Assembly: GCF_000423605.1 (NCBI RefSeq)
Contig: NZ_AUIH01000012.1
Span: 1 to 64,000, forward strand
Length of the DNA: 64,000 nt
Direction of reading: 5' to 3'
From: Saccharospirillum impatiens DSM 12546
GTDB taxonomy: Bacteria > Pseudomonadota > Gammaproteobacteria > Pseudomonadales > Natronospirillaceae
Part shown: piece after piece, positions 7,838-17,736 of the stretch
Layout: each line of letters starts with the position of its first letter
Position numbering within the stretch: the stretch's first letter is position 1
Translations under genes and position numbers: made by a program
The notes under the pieces: generated by a model
Seen by the model: the letters and a program-made list of their open reading frames with translations, nothing else
Told to the model about the DNA's origin: nothing
Databases searched by the model: none

Positions 7838-9127
7838 ATGAAACTGACCAAAACACTAACCGCCAGTGCACTGGCCTTGTGTGTCACGGCCACCGGAGCG
7901 CAGGCCGACACCGAACTGGAGCTGGCCCGGTTCTTTGGCGACTGTGACAATGCAGGCACCGATGTCAGCACCGCCGTGGGCGAGGCCTGCATCATCCAGA
8001 CGATCATCAACGCCTACTCGGCAGAAGACAACGGCGTAACGATTGAAACGCTGCCGACCGACTGGGGCAATTACTACGATCAGTTGAAGGCCATGTATGC
8101 GGGTAACAGCGCACCGGATGTACACGTCATGCACAAATCCTCTGTGGCCGAATTCGCTTCACTCGGCGCGCTGCTGCCATTGCCGGAAGCCGACCTGCGA
8201 GCCGCCGGCATCAACCCCGACGACTGGGTCGACCGTGCGCGCGATGCAGTCACCTACGACGGCCAACTGTATGCAGTGCCCATGGATATGCACGCCAACC
8301 TCTGGCACATCAATCTGGATATTCTTGATCAGGCGGGCCTGGTCAATGACGCCGGCGAACCGATTCTGCCGACCTCCGCTGATGAATTGATGGCTCATGC
8401 CAAACAGGTCAAAGACGCGACCGGCAAAGACTACCTGACCGCCGATTTTGCCCAGTTCCCCATTGGCGTTCGGATGGTGCTGGCGATGTTGTGGCAGCAA
8501 AACAGCAATGTCTTTGACGGCGATACCGCTACCGTCAATACGCCCGAAGCAAAGCAAGCAGTGGAGACCATTGTTGGCCTGTTCGATGCCGGCTATGCCG
8601 ACCCCAACCTGAACTACAGTGACAGCCAGCAAGCTTTTCTTGCCGGTGAAGCCGCAATCCAGATCAATGGCACCTGGATGGTCGATTTTTACGACAGTGA
8701 AACGGCCAATGCCGACTCAGCCCTGCAATCCTATTACGTTGCCGACTACCCGCAATTGTTTGACCAGCCAGCAACCTGGGCCGATAGCCACATTTGGGCT
8801 CTTCCAGTCACGTTGAAAAACGACCCCGAAAAATACGAAGCCGCGCTCGATTTTCTAGCCTGGTTGAATGACCACAATGTCGACTGGGCACGCACCGGCC
8901 ACCTGGCCATTCGCCAATCGGTACTCGACTCGGCTGAGTACCAGAACCTGGCGCATCGCGATGAATACAACAACACCGTCAACATCGCGCGAGACAACCC
9001 ACCGGCGGTTCGCTACAGCGCCATTCAGGACGTGCTGAATCGAGAACTGCAATCCGTCTGGCTGCAAGGCAAAGACATCGAAAAAGCCCTTTCCGACGCT
9101 GAGCGCGAAATCAACCGCTTGCTGTAA
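7838..9127 (+). CDS. Sugar ABC transporter periplasmic substrate-binding protein
   Basis: 429 residues from the ATG at 7838, which has AGGAG six bases upstream and gives a clean signal peptide (MKLTKTLTASALALCVTATG...AQA, cleavage before DTELE). An upstream ATG at 7802 would add twelve Lys/Gln-rich residues made from the CA motif and is rejected. The mature protein has the family-1 extracellular solute-binding fold features: YYDQLKAMYAGNSAPDVHVM near the N-terminus and FLAGEAAIQINGTWMVDF in the middle. It would deliver a sugar or oligosaccharide to the two permeases. The linked GH5-like enzyme suggests a beta-linked oligosaccharide. Confidence 0.9.
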   Translation: MKLTKTLTASALALCVTATGAQADTELELARFFGDCDNAGTDVSTAVGEACIIQTIINAYSAEDNGVTIETLPTDWGNYYDQLKAMYAGNSAPDVHVMHKSSVAEFASLGALLPLPEADLRAAGINPDDWVDRARDAVTYDGQLYAVPMDMHANLWHINLDILDQAGLVNDAGEPILPTSADELMAHAKQVKDATGKDYLTADFAQFPIGVRMVLAMLWQQNSNVFDGDTATVNTPEAKQAVETIVGLFDAGYADPNLNYSDSQQAFLAGEAAIQINGTWMVDFYDSETANADSALQSYYVADYPQLFDQPATWADSHIWALPVTLKNDPEKYEAALDFLAWLNDHNVDWARTGHLAIRQSVLDSAEYQNLAHRDEYNNTVNIARDNPPAVRYSAIQDVLNRELQSVWLQGKDIEKALSDAEREINRLL

Positions 9128-9178
9128 ACCCAACACGCGGGGCCCGGCAGGCCCCGCCCCTTCAACAGGAACCGAATC

Positions 9179-10189
9179 ATGTCAAACCGATGGAGCCCTC
9201 AAGCCGCCTGGCAATGGACTGAACGCCATGGCTGGCCCGTTGGCTGCAACTTCACACCCAGTACCGCTTGCAATCAGCTCGAGTTCTGGCAAGCCGACAG
9301 TTTTGATGTCCCGACTCTGGAGCGGGAACTGGAACTGGCCAGCAGCCTTGGTTTTAACCTGCTACGCGTTTACTTGCACGACCTGGCCTGGAAAACCGAC
9401 GCGTCAGGTTTGCTCAGTCGCATGAATCAGTTTCTGACCATGGCTGACGTTCGTGGCATCAACATTCTGTTCGTATTTTTCGACGACTGCTGGAACAACT
9501 ACGCCTTTGCGGGCGCACAACCGGAGCCCAGACCCGGCATTCACAACTCCCAGTGGTTGCAATCGCCCGGCGCCCGGCATGTCATCAACCCCGACGTCTG
9601 GCCAAGATTGAAAGACTATGTACAAGGCGTCATGCAGCACTTTAAGGACGACACCCGGATATTCGGCTGGGACTTGTACAACGAGCCCGGCAATGAAGGT
9701 TTGCTCGGCAACTCGCTGGGACTGTTGGAAGCGGCCTATCAATGGGCAAGAGCGGTAAACCCGATGCAACCGCTCACCACCGCCCCGTTTCGCTGGACTG
9801 ACGGATTCAAGACGATCAATGACTGTCATCTGGCCAATGCAGACATCATCAGTTTTCACAACTACGAAACTTTGGATGTCACACGAGCCATTGTCGATCA
9901 ATTAAAAAATCTGGATCGCCCGCTGCTGTGTACCGAATACATGGCTCGTCCTGCCGATTGCCGGTTCGACACACACTTGCCCTACTTTAAAGAACACAAC
10001 ATCGGCGCGTTGAACTGGGGCTTTGTCGCCGGCAAGACCCAAACTCAGTTTCCCTGGGAAGCACAGCCGGGGCAGCAGGAGCCGCCGCTCTGGTTCCACG
10101 AGATATTTCGTCAGGACGGCTCGCCGTATCGGCAAGAGGAAGTCGACCTGATACGCAACCTGACCGGCGCAGACAGCACCGCCGGTTAA
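9179..10189 (+). CDS. GH5-like intracellular glycoside hydrolase
   Basis: 336 residues forming a (beta/alpha)8-type glycosidase. The acid/base glutamate is in GWDLYNEPGN (near residue 166) and the likely nucleophile is in LLCTEYMARP (near 252), the strand-4 and strand-7 glutamates of clan A. The N-terminal WSPQAAWQW and GCNFTPSTACNQ match a group often labelled cellulase or beta-1,4-xylanase without proof. There is no signal peptide, so the enzyme would hydrolyse oligosaccharides after import by the preceding transporter. It ends the operon before a strong terminator. Confidence 0.82.
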   Translation: MSNRWSPQAAWQWTERHGWPVGCNFTPSTACNQLEFWQADSFDVPTLERELELASSLGFNLLRVYLHDLAWKTDASGLLSRMNQFLTMADVRGINILFVFFDDCWNNYAFAGAQPEPRPGIHNSQWLQSPGARHVINPDVWPRLKDYVQGVMQHFKDDTRIFGWDLYNEPGNEGLLGNSLGLLEAAYQWARAVNPMQPLTTAPFRWTDGFKTINDCHLANADIISFHNYETLDVTRAIVDQLKNLDRPLLCTEYMARPADCRFDTHLPYFKEHNIGALNWGFVAGKTQTQFPWEAQPGQQEPPLWFHEIFRQDGSPYRQEEVDLIRNLTGADSTAG

Positions 10190-10221
10190 CCTTTTTCAGT
10201 GCAACCTCGTAGCACGCTTTT

Positions 10222-10247
10222 GGCGACCCTTGTGGTCGCCTTTTTTT
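10222..10247 (+). terminator. Rho-independent terminator of the sugar operon
   Basis: GGCGACC, a five-base loop CTTGT, then GGTCGCC is followed by seven T residues. It sits 33 bp after the glycosidase stop codon and just before the convergent end of the giant-protein operon. Confidence 0.9.
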
Positions 10248-10277
10248 GTCAGACTGGCAGACCCAAACAACCGCGCC

Positions 10278-13200
10278 TCAGGGCGCGGTGATCGTAATCA
10301 ACCCGGTCAGCTCGACGCTGTTCCCCTGGGTGTCGCTGACGTCCACCTCGAATCCAGTTTTCCCGGCGCCTGCTACCAGGCCATCATACTGCCAGATTTC
10401 GTCGCCGCGCGAGCCTGCAGTGCGGGTGCCAAGGATCTCCTGACCAAGGGTCAGAGGCATCACGCAGCTAACATCCTCAACCACCGGTGTGATGGTGGAT
10501 TCGTCGCGCTCAAGACGCGTCAGGTCGCAGACGTCCAGACTGCCGGAGGCCGGTGCGGTCAGCCAGTGCAGTCGTTCATGGGCGGTCTGCAACTCCATCG
10601 GAATATCACTGCGCCCCGGCACGCTGTCAACTAAGGTCAGCTCACCGGTGTCCGGATCGAGGGTTTCCAATACCTGCAGATCCTTGGGAGCGGGGTGTAG
10701 CCAGTAAACCCTGTCGTTAAACCGGACCAGGTCACCAACCTGACTGGCGCCCACTTGCACTGAAACCAGACCGACCGACGTCGCCCGGTCACCGGCCTGG
10801 CCACTCCAGCGCCAAAGCCGGGCCTCGGTCCCGTCGCTCAGCATCAGCAGACGACTGCCGTCTTCCAGTGCCAGCACAGCGGGTTCGAAATCGGCACTGG
10901 TCGCTATGTTGATCAGCGGGTCACGGCTATCGTCAGGCTGAATCAGTTGGACCTGATAGTCGATTCCACCGCTGCCGTCAGGCATACCGGACAAGGAGAC
11001 CAGCAACTGGTTACCCACGGCATCCAGGCTGCGAATACGGGCGTTCGCATCAAATGACGCTGTGACGTTCAGGTTGCCAGCGCCATCGGTGCAATACAGC
11101 TGATGCGTCTGAGCAACGCAGAATCGGTCGTCCGCAACGGCCCCCAGCACTGCGTCGGTATCGGCACAGGCAACGCCTGCCGGGCTCGCTATCAGGGTGT
11201 CACGATCGAGGTGCATCCACTCGCCCGAATCATTGGCATCGCAGGTATAGAGATCGCCGTTGATGCCATCAACGACTGACCTCGGGAAGGGCAAATTATA
11301 GGCTGTTTGCTGCAACCCCTGTTCCGGGTGCCACTGGTAAAGCTGGCCATCATTCTGGTCGTGGAAATAGGCCAGATTCTGGCCAGGTTCACTCAGGATG
11401 CCGGTAACCGCGTCGGCTTCAATGTCGACCAGCCATTCGGTCTTCCGCGATTCGGCCCGATAGGCCACGACCGGCATTCCGGTTGTTGCCCTGTCGAAGT
11501 AAAGTGCCAGGTTCTCGCTCACCCGGGACAGGAATCCGGCGCCCGGATCCGCGAGTGAACGCTCACCCAGGGGCGCGTAATACACGAACCCGGCGTCTAC
11601 CGGCATCAGCTGTCCCAGCGGCCGGCTGGCGATACCGTCGACGCTCAGATCCTGGCCGTCCGGCTCGCGCACGTTTTGCAGCAGGGTTTCATGCGTGATG
11701 CTCAGCGGCTGACCCTGAACGGCGTTGAATTGGGGCTCTCCGGTCACTTCGGGCGGGTCCTCGACCGGCAGAATCGTTACGGCAACGGTCCCGGTAGCGG
11801 TCAGGCCTGCTTCATTGGCGACCTCCACCTCAAAATTAACGGTGCGTTCAGCCGTCACTTCCGGCGCGTCGAAGTTGGCCACAGCCTGGTCGGTGTCAAC
11901 AAGTCCAATGCCATCCGAAGAGCCGCCGGTCTGCGACCACAGAAAGTCGAGCAAAAACCCGGCCGGATCAGTACTCGGCGATGCGTCAAGCCATACTGGC
12001 TCACGTTCCGGAATGCTCAGCACAGCGTTTGCCACACGCGCCTGCGGTGATTGCGCCACGGTGTTTTGCACCGTCACGTCGACTTCTCCGTCCCCGGTCA
12101 AGGCGGCGTTTTCCACCCTGGAAACAACCAGTTGAAATGACTCATCTGCCTCGTCTTCGGCATCCGCCAGCAGGGGCAACGCTATGGTGGCTGTTCTTGA
12201 TCCGGCGGGTATCACCACGCTGTTCTCGATTGCCTCGAAATCCAGACCGGCCTCGGCTCCGCCTTCGAGCGTTTCATAGAAAACGCGTACAGGTCGATCC
12301 ACCGGGCGATTCAGCGTCAGTGTCAGCAAGGCCATACCGGCATCCACACCCGGTTCGTTCACAGTGATGCTCGCCGCGACTGTGATCTCGGGCAGATCGG
12401 AGTCACCGTCGCAGCCATTGAGCGGGTCAACCGGACAGGGGTCGGCCGCGTCGGCGATAGTGTCGCCATCGGTATCGGCAACCCACGGCAGGCTGACGCG
12501 ATGCAAGGGGGCGTCAAGCTCACTCAGGTTGGTCAGGTTGTCGCCGTCGCTGTCGTCGCCGGGCTGATGCAACGTGGTATCACCAAGCTGGCTGCTGGCA
12601 CCGGGCAGGAGCAACAGTCTGGCCCGGTAGAGGCCGTCACCGGCGTCGGGGGCAAGATAAGGCTCGACAATGGCGCGGTCGCTGCGCTGACCTGCTTCCG
12701 GTGCGGCCAACCGGGCAGACATGTCTGCCGACAAGCTCTGTAACAGGTCGCCCTCCAACTGGTTGGCGGCTATCCGTTGATGCAGTGCCTGCCACTGATA
12801 CTCCCCGGGAGTTTGGGCCCGCCAGTAACGCCCGATCGCCTCCAGCACAGAACGGGATACCGGATAGGCGTCGTTGGCGAACAGTTGTGGAGTGGACTGA
12901 TTGCGCAACCGGGCTTCCTGGCTGAGTGCCGCTTCGAGAATGGCCAGAGTAACCGTCGATTGTGCCGTCAACTCGGGCGTCAGTGGCTGTAGGAGCTGTT
13001 CTTTCAGGTAATCGGTAAATGCGGTTTTCCATTCCCCGACGGTGTTCCAGGTGCCCACACCCTCGTCCTCAAGGAAAGTCACCGGACTGACGTCTTCAAT
13101 CCCGGGTAACCAGCCCTTGTAGATTTGGGTGTAGGCGTCTTTGTTCTCATCGCCTTCGAAGCGCTGCCCGGCGCTGAGGATGGCGGGATTACCCGCTGGC

Positions 13201-14420
13201 AGCCGCATCAGCGGTACCTGATCGGCATTCAGCCGGTTGGTCGCCAGACTGGCAATACGACGATCAGTCAGGTCTTCGGGCAGGATTTCGGCGTCTTTGA
13301 GATCATCCTCGATGATCAGATCGTCGCGATCGTAGAGCACGGCACCGTGCAACCGGGTGGCCCGTACCGAGGCCCAGTTCACCGGGTCGGCCAGCGGCTC
13401 CGGCGTCAGGGTGCCGTCTATCTCGTGTTCCACTTCATACAAGCGCGTCGCCGCCGGGAAGTCCAGGAACCGCTGTCGACGTTGCTGGTAGCTGGCACTT
13501 TCAAGCGTCTCGTTGCCTTCCAGCAAAGCGGTAAGCGCCAGATCATCAGGGTTGGTGCCGCGCAGGTCTTCGTCAAAATCCGACCAGCCATCGTTATCGC
13601 TGTCGACTGGCTTACCGTCCGCGTTCAGCGTATAGGAACCCCCTTCGCGCAACCAGACGTCAAAATCCGACCAGCCGTCGTCGTTGCTGTCGTGCTGCCA
13701 GTCATTGCCACCGAGTGGGTCCAGTCCGATCGCCGCTTCGATCAAATCCGGCAGGCCGTCGCCGTCTGTATCCCTCCGGAAGCCATTCTCGTGGTCGGTT
13801 GTCAGGTTCAAACTGCGGGATGCCGAGGTCATGAAGGTGCCGTCACTGGCGTTCAGTCGGGCACTGATACTGTAAGAGCCATCACGCACCAGGTGGAACT
13901 TATACTGCCAGTAACCGTTCTGGATCTCGGCGTCAGCGGCTTCCAGGTCGTCTGCAGACAGCGACCGGGTTTGCTCCGGTGCGCTGTCGACCTGCCAGGT
14001 AAGGTCGACTGGCCCCTGTTCTATTTCGCCTGTGGCGACGAAGATTTCCACCGCGATGGTCGAGGTGTACTCACCGTCGGCAGGCTCCAGCTTCAACATC
14101 GGCTGCCCTTCGGGAGTGTCGACGTTGTAGTCGGCTGCACCCAGACCCGCCAGGCTGAGCCAGGGCATGCCGGGGCTCAACGGCAATGAACTGCCCGGCA
14201 CTTCATTGACCAGGGCTTGCTGGCCAGAGTCCAGTGAATAAACATCCTCACTGAATTGGCTGAGCCAGCTCCCGGCCGTGTAGCCGGTCAACTGCCGCGC
14301 CTGGTCGTCGACCAGCCAGAGATTGGCGTTGCTGCCATCGAACAGGGCGCTGGCGTTCACGTTCACGGCCCAAAGTGTCGTCAGGGCCAACAGCATTCGG
14401 TTGCACTGCGTCATACTCAT
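10278..14420 (-). CDS. Giant exported protein with TSP3-like, Calx-beta and Ig-like regions (third gene of operon)
   Basis: 1380 residues with a signal peptide (LALTTLWAVNVNASA). Aspartate-rich thrombospondin-3-like calcium repeats lie at about 215-290 (DTDGDGLPDL, DSNDDGWSDFD, DSDNDGWSDFDEDL) and again at about 620-680. A Calx-beta domain follows at about 680-780 (GLDFEAIENSVVIPAGSRTA), then a PKD/cadherin-like region at about 790-890. A C-terminal third with repeated short strand-turn units suggests a propeller. The ATG overlaps the stop of the previous gene by four bases (ATGA) and has AGGAGG upstream, so it is the last gene of a three-gene operon. A secreted or surface adhesin-like role is inferred; the substrate is unknown. 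Confidence 0.75.
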   Translation of the reverse strand: MSMTQCNRMLLALTTLWAVNVNASALFDGSNANLWLVDDQARQLTGYTAGSWLSQFSEDVYSLDSGQQALVNEVPGSSLPLSPGMPWLSLAGLGAADYNVDTPEGQPMLKLEPADGEYTSTIAVEIFVATGEIEQGPVDLTWQVDSAPEQTRSLSADDLEAADAEIQNGYWQYKFHLVRDGSYSISARLNASDGTFMTSASRSLNLTTDHENGFRRDTDGDGLPDLIEAAIGLDPLGGNDWQHDSNDDGWSDFDVWLREGGSYTLNADGKPVDSDNDGWSDFDEDLRGTNPDDLALTALLEGNETLESASYQQRRQRFLDFPAATRLYEVEHEIDGTLTPEPLADPVNWASVRATRLHGAVLYDRDDLIIEDDLKDAEILPEDLTDRRIASLATNRLNADQVPLMRLPAGNPAILSAGQRFEGDENKDAYTQIYKGWLPGIEDVSPVTFLEDEGVGTWNTVGEWKTAFTDYLKEQLLQPLTPELTAQSTVTLAILEAALSQEARLRNQSTPQLFANDAYPVSRSVLEAIGRYWRAQTPGEYQWQALHQRIAANQLEGDLLQSLSADMSARLAAPEAGQRSDRAIVEPYLAPDAGDGLYRARLLLLPGASSQLGDTTLHQPGDDSDGDNLTNLSELDAPLHRVSLPWVADTDGDTIADAADPCPVDPLNGCDGDSDLPEITVAASITVNEPGVDAGMALLTLTLNRPVDRPVRVFYETLEGGAEAGLDFEAIENSVVIPAGSRTATIALPLLADAEDEADESFQLVVSRVENAALTGDGEVDVTVQNTVAQSPQARVANAVLSIPEREPVWLDASPSTDPAGFLLDFLWSQTGGSSDGIGLVDTDQAVANFDAPEVTAERTVNFEVEVANEAGLTATGTVAVTILPVEDPPEVTGEPQFNAVQGQPLSITHETLLQNVREPDGQDLSVDGIASRPLGQLMPVDAGFVYYAPLGERSLADPGAGFLSRVSENLALYFDRATTGMPVVAYRAESRKTEWLVDIEADAVTGILSEPGQNLAYFHDQNDGQLYQWHPEQGLQQTAYNLPFPRSVVDGINGDLYTCDANDSGEWMHLDRDTLIASPAGVACADTDAVLGAVADDRFCVAQTHQLYCTDGAGNLNVTASFDANARIRSLDAVGNQLLVSLSGMPDGSGGIDYQVQLIQPDDSRDPLINIATSADFEPAVLALEDGSRLLMLSDGTEARLWRWSGQAGDRATSVGLVSVQVGASQVGDLVRFNDRVYWLHPAPKDLQVLETLDPDTGELTLVDSVPGRSDIPMELQTAHERLHWLTAPASGSLDVCDLTRLERDESTITPVVEDVSCVMPLTLGQEILGTRTAGSRGDEIWQYDGLVAGAGKTGFEVDVSDTQGNSVELTGLITITAP

Positions 14421-17400
14421 TGCTCGGCCTCCTGCTGTTGTTGAAGCGCAGACAGGTAATCCACCGGGTCAGCGACCAGCCAGTTGGTTTGCCGCCAACG
14501 ACTCAGGCGATGATCTTCTGTGAAATACAGGAACTGGTAGCGATACTCATGACCACCGATGTAGGGGTATCGATCGATAAAAGCGGCTCCCCAAAGATCA
14601 AACTGTCCCAATTGATCATAGAGCTTGATGTAGGGATCATTCAGTTGAGTGCTTACTTGCAGCTTGTCGTCGATGGGGATCGAATCCCAGTGCACGAAGT
14701 CGATCAGGGGTGAGACCTGAATCCAGTCTTCCAGGGTCCCGTCCGGCGCACGACCCTGACGATAGACTACGAAATTCAGATGTGGATCGATCGCGGCTTT
14801 TACCCGGCCCTTGCCAGTCGGGGAACATTGAAATTCAGGAAACTGTTTGTAGGTCTCCTCGATTGGATTGTAGTCCTGGATAAAACAGCTGGTTTCCAGG
14901 TCTTCGACCTCCGTCAGATCGACCATGATATTGAAGATTTCCGGCCCGGTCCGGTCGGTCAACATGAACTCGATGCCCAGGCGGGCGTTGAGGTCGGAGC
15001 CCTGCGGTACGGCAGTCTGTTTGGGCCAGGGCAGATACTCCGGTGGTGCTGCCGGTGAGCCGGACCGGGTCACACACCGCGGCGCACTCCACGAGGAAGC
15101 CTGACTGTCGCTGTCAACGGTAGCGGGTGAAACCGCCTTCAGCCGAATACACCACTCATCTTCGGCACCCGACAGGGGCGATATGCTTTCCAGGTGCTGC
15201 TGTACTTCTCCCGAGCCCAACCCCGCTGCGGGTACGCTGGTCAGAGTGACATTGCGCTCTCCATCGGCATCGGTATGCCGAAATTCGATCAGTGTGGCGG
15301 CGACGGGTTCAACCGGCAGACGCCAGCGCACATCGGCCGTCGTATCTGTCGTATCGACCGATACGGTTTGCGGCGTGCCGGGCGCTTTCTGGCCCTCGGG
15401 CCGGATCAGGGTGCAGGGGACTTCTGTGGGCAAAGAGACGTTGTTGTTCCCGTCGTGCGTTACCGCGTAGCCGCAGAACAGACCCTTATCGGCCGTGTAC
15501 TCGATCTGACCGGGAACATCGGTACCGCAACTGGTCACTACCCGGGTCTGACTGCCATCGACATCGCGGAACAGCGATACACAGCTGTCTGCATCGGGAG
15601 CGACTAGTGTCAGTTCCAAATTCCCGGCGATCACGGAACCCAGACCCTCCAGTTCCGTCCGGGCTTCGCAGTAATCAGGCTTCAGCCGAACCTGGCCGCT
15701 TTGGCAGATATCAACGCCCACCGGCAACTCGGCCTGGCACGAAAAACCACCGATCCGGGCTGACCTCTCCGAGGTAAAGCCGAGTGCCTGGTTAGCGGCA
15801 CCGTCACAATAGAGCGACACCTTTGAGTCTCCACACAATTGGCCACCCGACTGCAGCGCATCGGGCTCCTGTGAACTGAAGACCTGGCCATCACAACTGA
15901 GCGCGGTCGTACCCGGTTGTTTCAGGTCGTCTATGTAGTCCCAGGGATCGGTCGTCACAGTCGACTCAATGGTACAGCCACACAAATAGTCGTTACTGCG
16001 CTCGGCGGTCAGCAGCGGTTTATCCGGCAGCTCCCGCTCCGGAAACAGGGCGCGTTGCGGCGAGGTCAGCAGGCTCAGACGCTTGTCGGCCGTTTGTGCC
16101 GCCAGGCGGTACCAGAACACCCGGCCGGTTTCCCGGTTGGTTTCGCTGGCCGGAACCGTATCGCGAAAGCGCACCCGCTCGCGTCCGGAATTGGGCAGGG
16201 TTTCGATGCTGGGGTTGGTGTCGGTGGTCTCAACCAGGGCCGATTCGGCACTGGCCGGTTGAACGTCCGGATCGCACTGCCGGCCCGGGTAATCCGGGTC
16301 ACGTTCATCGGCGTCGGCCACGCCGTCGCCATCGCTGTCACGGAACTGACTGGCGGCTTCGAACGACCCGAACCGGTATATTTTGTAGTCGGTGACGTCC
16401 AGTCTCAGGCTGCGCTGGGTATCCTCCTGACAGCTTTCGTTCTTGCCGACGTAGTTCAATACGCCGGTTTGGGCGGCCTCGGCGCGATTACAGATCCGGT
16501 AGTTGTCCTCGTAGAGGTCGAGATAGTTACGCAGCGTGACCCGGTCGAAGCTGAGGGCTATGTTTTTGTCCGGATCTTCCGGTGAGTTGTCGGCGAACAC
16601 CCGAACATCCCAGGGCCGGGCGGGGCGGGTCAGGTTGGGCACGGTCACCATAGTGCCTATGGTCGGACCGTAGTGCCCGGTGAAGTCGCGCGGCACCAGA
16701 TAATAGGCGCGGTGATCCCCCGGCTCCAGCCCGGCGTTGCGCAAATCCTCATGCGTCTCCAGCCATTCCGGAACCTGCTCATTGTCATCCGGTGACAGCG
16801 TCAGCAGGACATCGTTGACCTTTTCCAATCCATCGATTTGCACCTGGCCGCGACTGTCATGATCGGCCGCTTTTGCCAGCTCGGCGATATTCCGGGTGGG
16901 TGCCTCGTCGACGCTGGGGTCGAGGTTGTCGGTGGTTCGGTACAGGTCGTAACCACTGACGAACAACTGGGAAGCCAGCCGGTCGGTTACCAGGTCGGCC
17001 CCAGGAGCACTCCAGTCGAGTGTGACGGTGTAGTGATCCTTGGCGTATTCCGGTGCGTCGCAGCGCGCCTGGGATATCTGTTCAAAACGATCCGGCGCCT
17101 GCACCTGTCGGGGGCTGGTGGTATCGACCACGGCTCGTCCCAGGCGCGCCGTGACCCCTTCCGGGTCAACCGCCAGCAGTTCGTAGGTAAACTCGCCACG
17201 GCCGGGCTGGTCGAAATAACCGCGATAGCGCGCCCGGGCAATATTAAAGTCACTGCGCGAGGCGAGGAAGGCCCAGTTGGTATCGGCCCCGGTGTCGCTG
17301 ACCAGTCGATCATGCACCAGGCCGGCGAAAATAGTGGCGCTGAAGCTCTGGCCGGCGCTGGCCCGGGCTTCCTGTAACTGGGTCACCGTTTCCAGCAATC

Positions 17401-17713
17401 GACGCTGCTGGGTAGCCCCCTGGTACAGAGTCGCAATATCGTTTTCCGGCATCACCTCGTCTGCGCCCACTTCCAGCAACACCTCACCGTCACGCTGCAG
17501 TCGCAATTGCTCGACGTCCGCGGGGAGTTTGCCTTCAAGTGCATCCCAGCGAAGGTAAACACCTTGCTGGTTTTGCCCGGGCGCGGACAGCGAACCGACC
17601 GGGGCGGTTTGCGCCAGGAAATAGAACTGTCCGGATTCAGCCCAGACGGCCAATGGCGCCAGTAGCAACAACCCGATGATGCGACCAAGCCAAAACTGCG
17701 GTTTCCGTTTCAT
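14417..17713 (-). CDS. Giant exported protein of unknown function (second gene of operon)
   Basis: 1098 residues with an N-terminal signal peptide (GRIIGLLLLAPLAVWAES). The body contains fibronectin-III-like segments (for example TTADVRWRLPVEPVAATLIE at about 775-795), one TSP3-like motif (DSDGDGVADADERDPDYPG, about 455) and an unusual cysteine-rich part at about 570-750. I recognise no enzyme motif. It follows the giant lipoprotein by 23 bp and overlaps the next gene by four bases, so the three proteins are made together and probably form one surface assembly. Confidence 0.7.
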   Translation of the reverse strand: MKRKPQFWLGRIIGLLLLAPLAVWAESGQFYFLAQTAPVGSLSAPGQNQQGVYLRWDALEGKLPADVEQLRLQRDGEVLLEVGADEVMPENDIATLYQGATQQRRLLETVTQLQEARASAGQSFSATIFAGLVHDRLVSDTGADTNWAFLASRSDFNIARARYRGYFDQPGRGEFTYELLAVDPEGVTARLGRAVVDTTSPRQVQAPDRFEQISQARCDAPEYAKDHYTVTLDWSAPGADLVTDRLASQLFVSGYDLYRTTDNLDPSVDEAPTRNIAELAKAADHDSRGQVQIDGLEKVNDVLLTLSPDDNEQVPEWLETHEDLRNAGLEPGDHRAYYLVPRDFTGHYGPTIGTMVTVPNLTRPARPWDVRVFADNSPEDPDKNIALSFDRVTLRNYLDLYEDNYRICNRAEAAQTGVLNYVGKNESCQEDTQRSLRLDVTDYKIYRFGSFEAASQFRDSDGDGVADADERDPDYPGRQCDPDVQPASAESALVETTDTNPSIETLPNSGRERVRFRDTVPASETNRETGRVFWYRLAAQTADKRLSLLTSPQRALFPERELPDKPLLTAERSNDYLCGCTIESTVTTDPWDYIDDLKQPGTTALSCDGQVFSSQEPDALQSGGQLCGDSKVSLYCDGAANQALGFTSERSARIGGFSCQAELPVGVDICQSGQVRLKPDYCEARTELEGLGSVIAGNLELTLVAPDADSCVSLFRDVDGSQTRVVTSCGTDVPGQIEYTADKGLFCGYAVTHDGNNNVSLPTEVPCTLIRPEGQKAPGTPQTVSVDTTDTTADVRWRLPVEPVAATLIEFRHTDADGERNVTLTSVPAAGLGSGEVQQHLESISPLSGAEDEWCIRLKAVSPATVDSDSQASSWSAPRCVTRSGSPAAPPEYLPWPKQTAVPQGSDLNARLGIEFMLTDRTGPEIFNIMVDLTEVEDLETSCFIQDYNPIEETYKQFPEFQCSPTGKGRVKAAIDPHLNFVVYRQGRAPDGTLEDWIQVSPLIDFVHWDSIPIDDKLQVSTQLNDPYIKLYDQLGQFDLWGAAFIDRYPYIGGHEYRYQFLYFTEDHRLSRWRQTNWLVADPVDYLSALQQQQEAEQ

Positions 17714-17736
17714 TCTGAATGCTCCTTTATTCTGGC

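Noticed and set aside
13125-14189. 354-codon plus-strand frame inside the 1380-aa gene
   Set aside because: It is the antisense frame of a GC-rich coding region; no start signals and no domain features.
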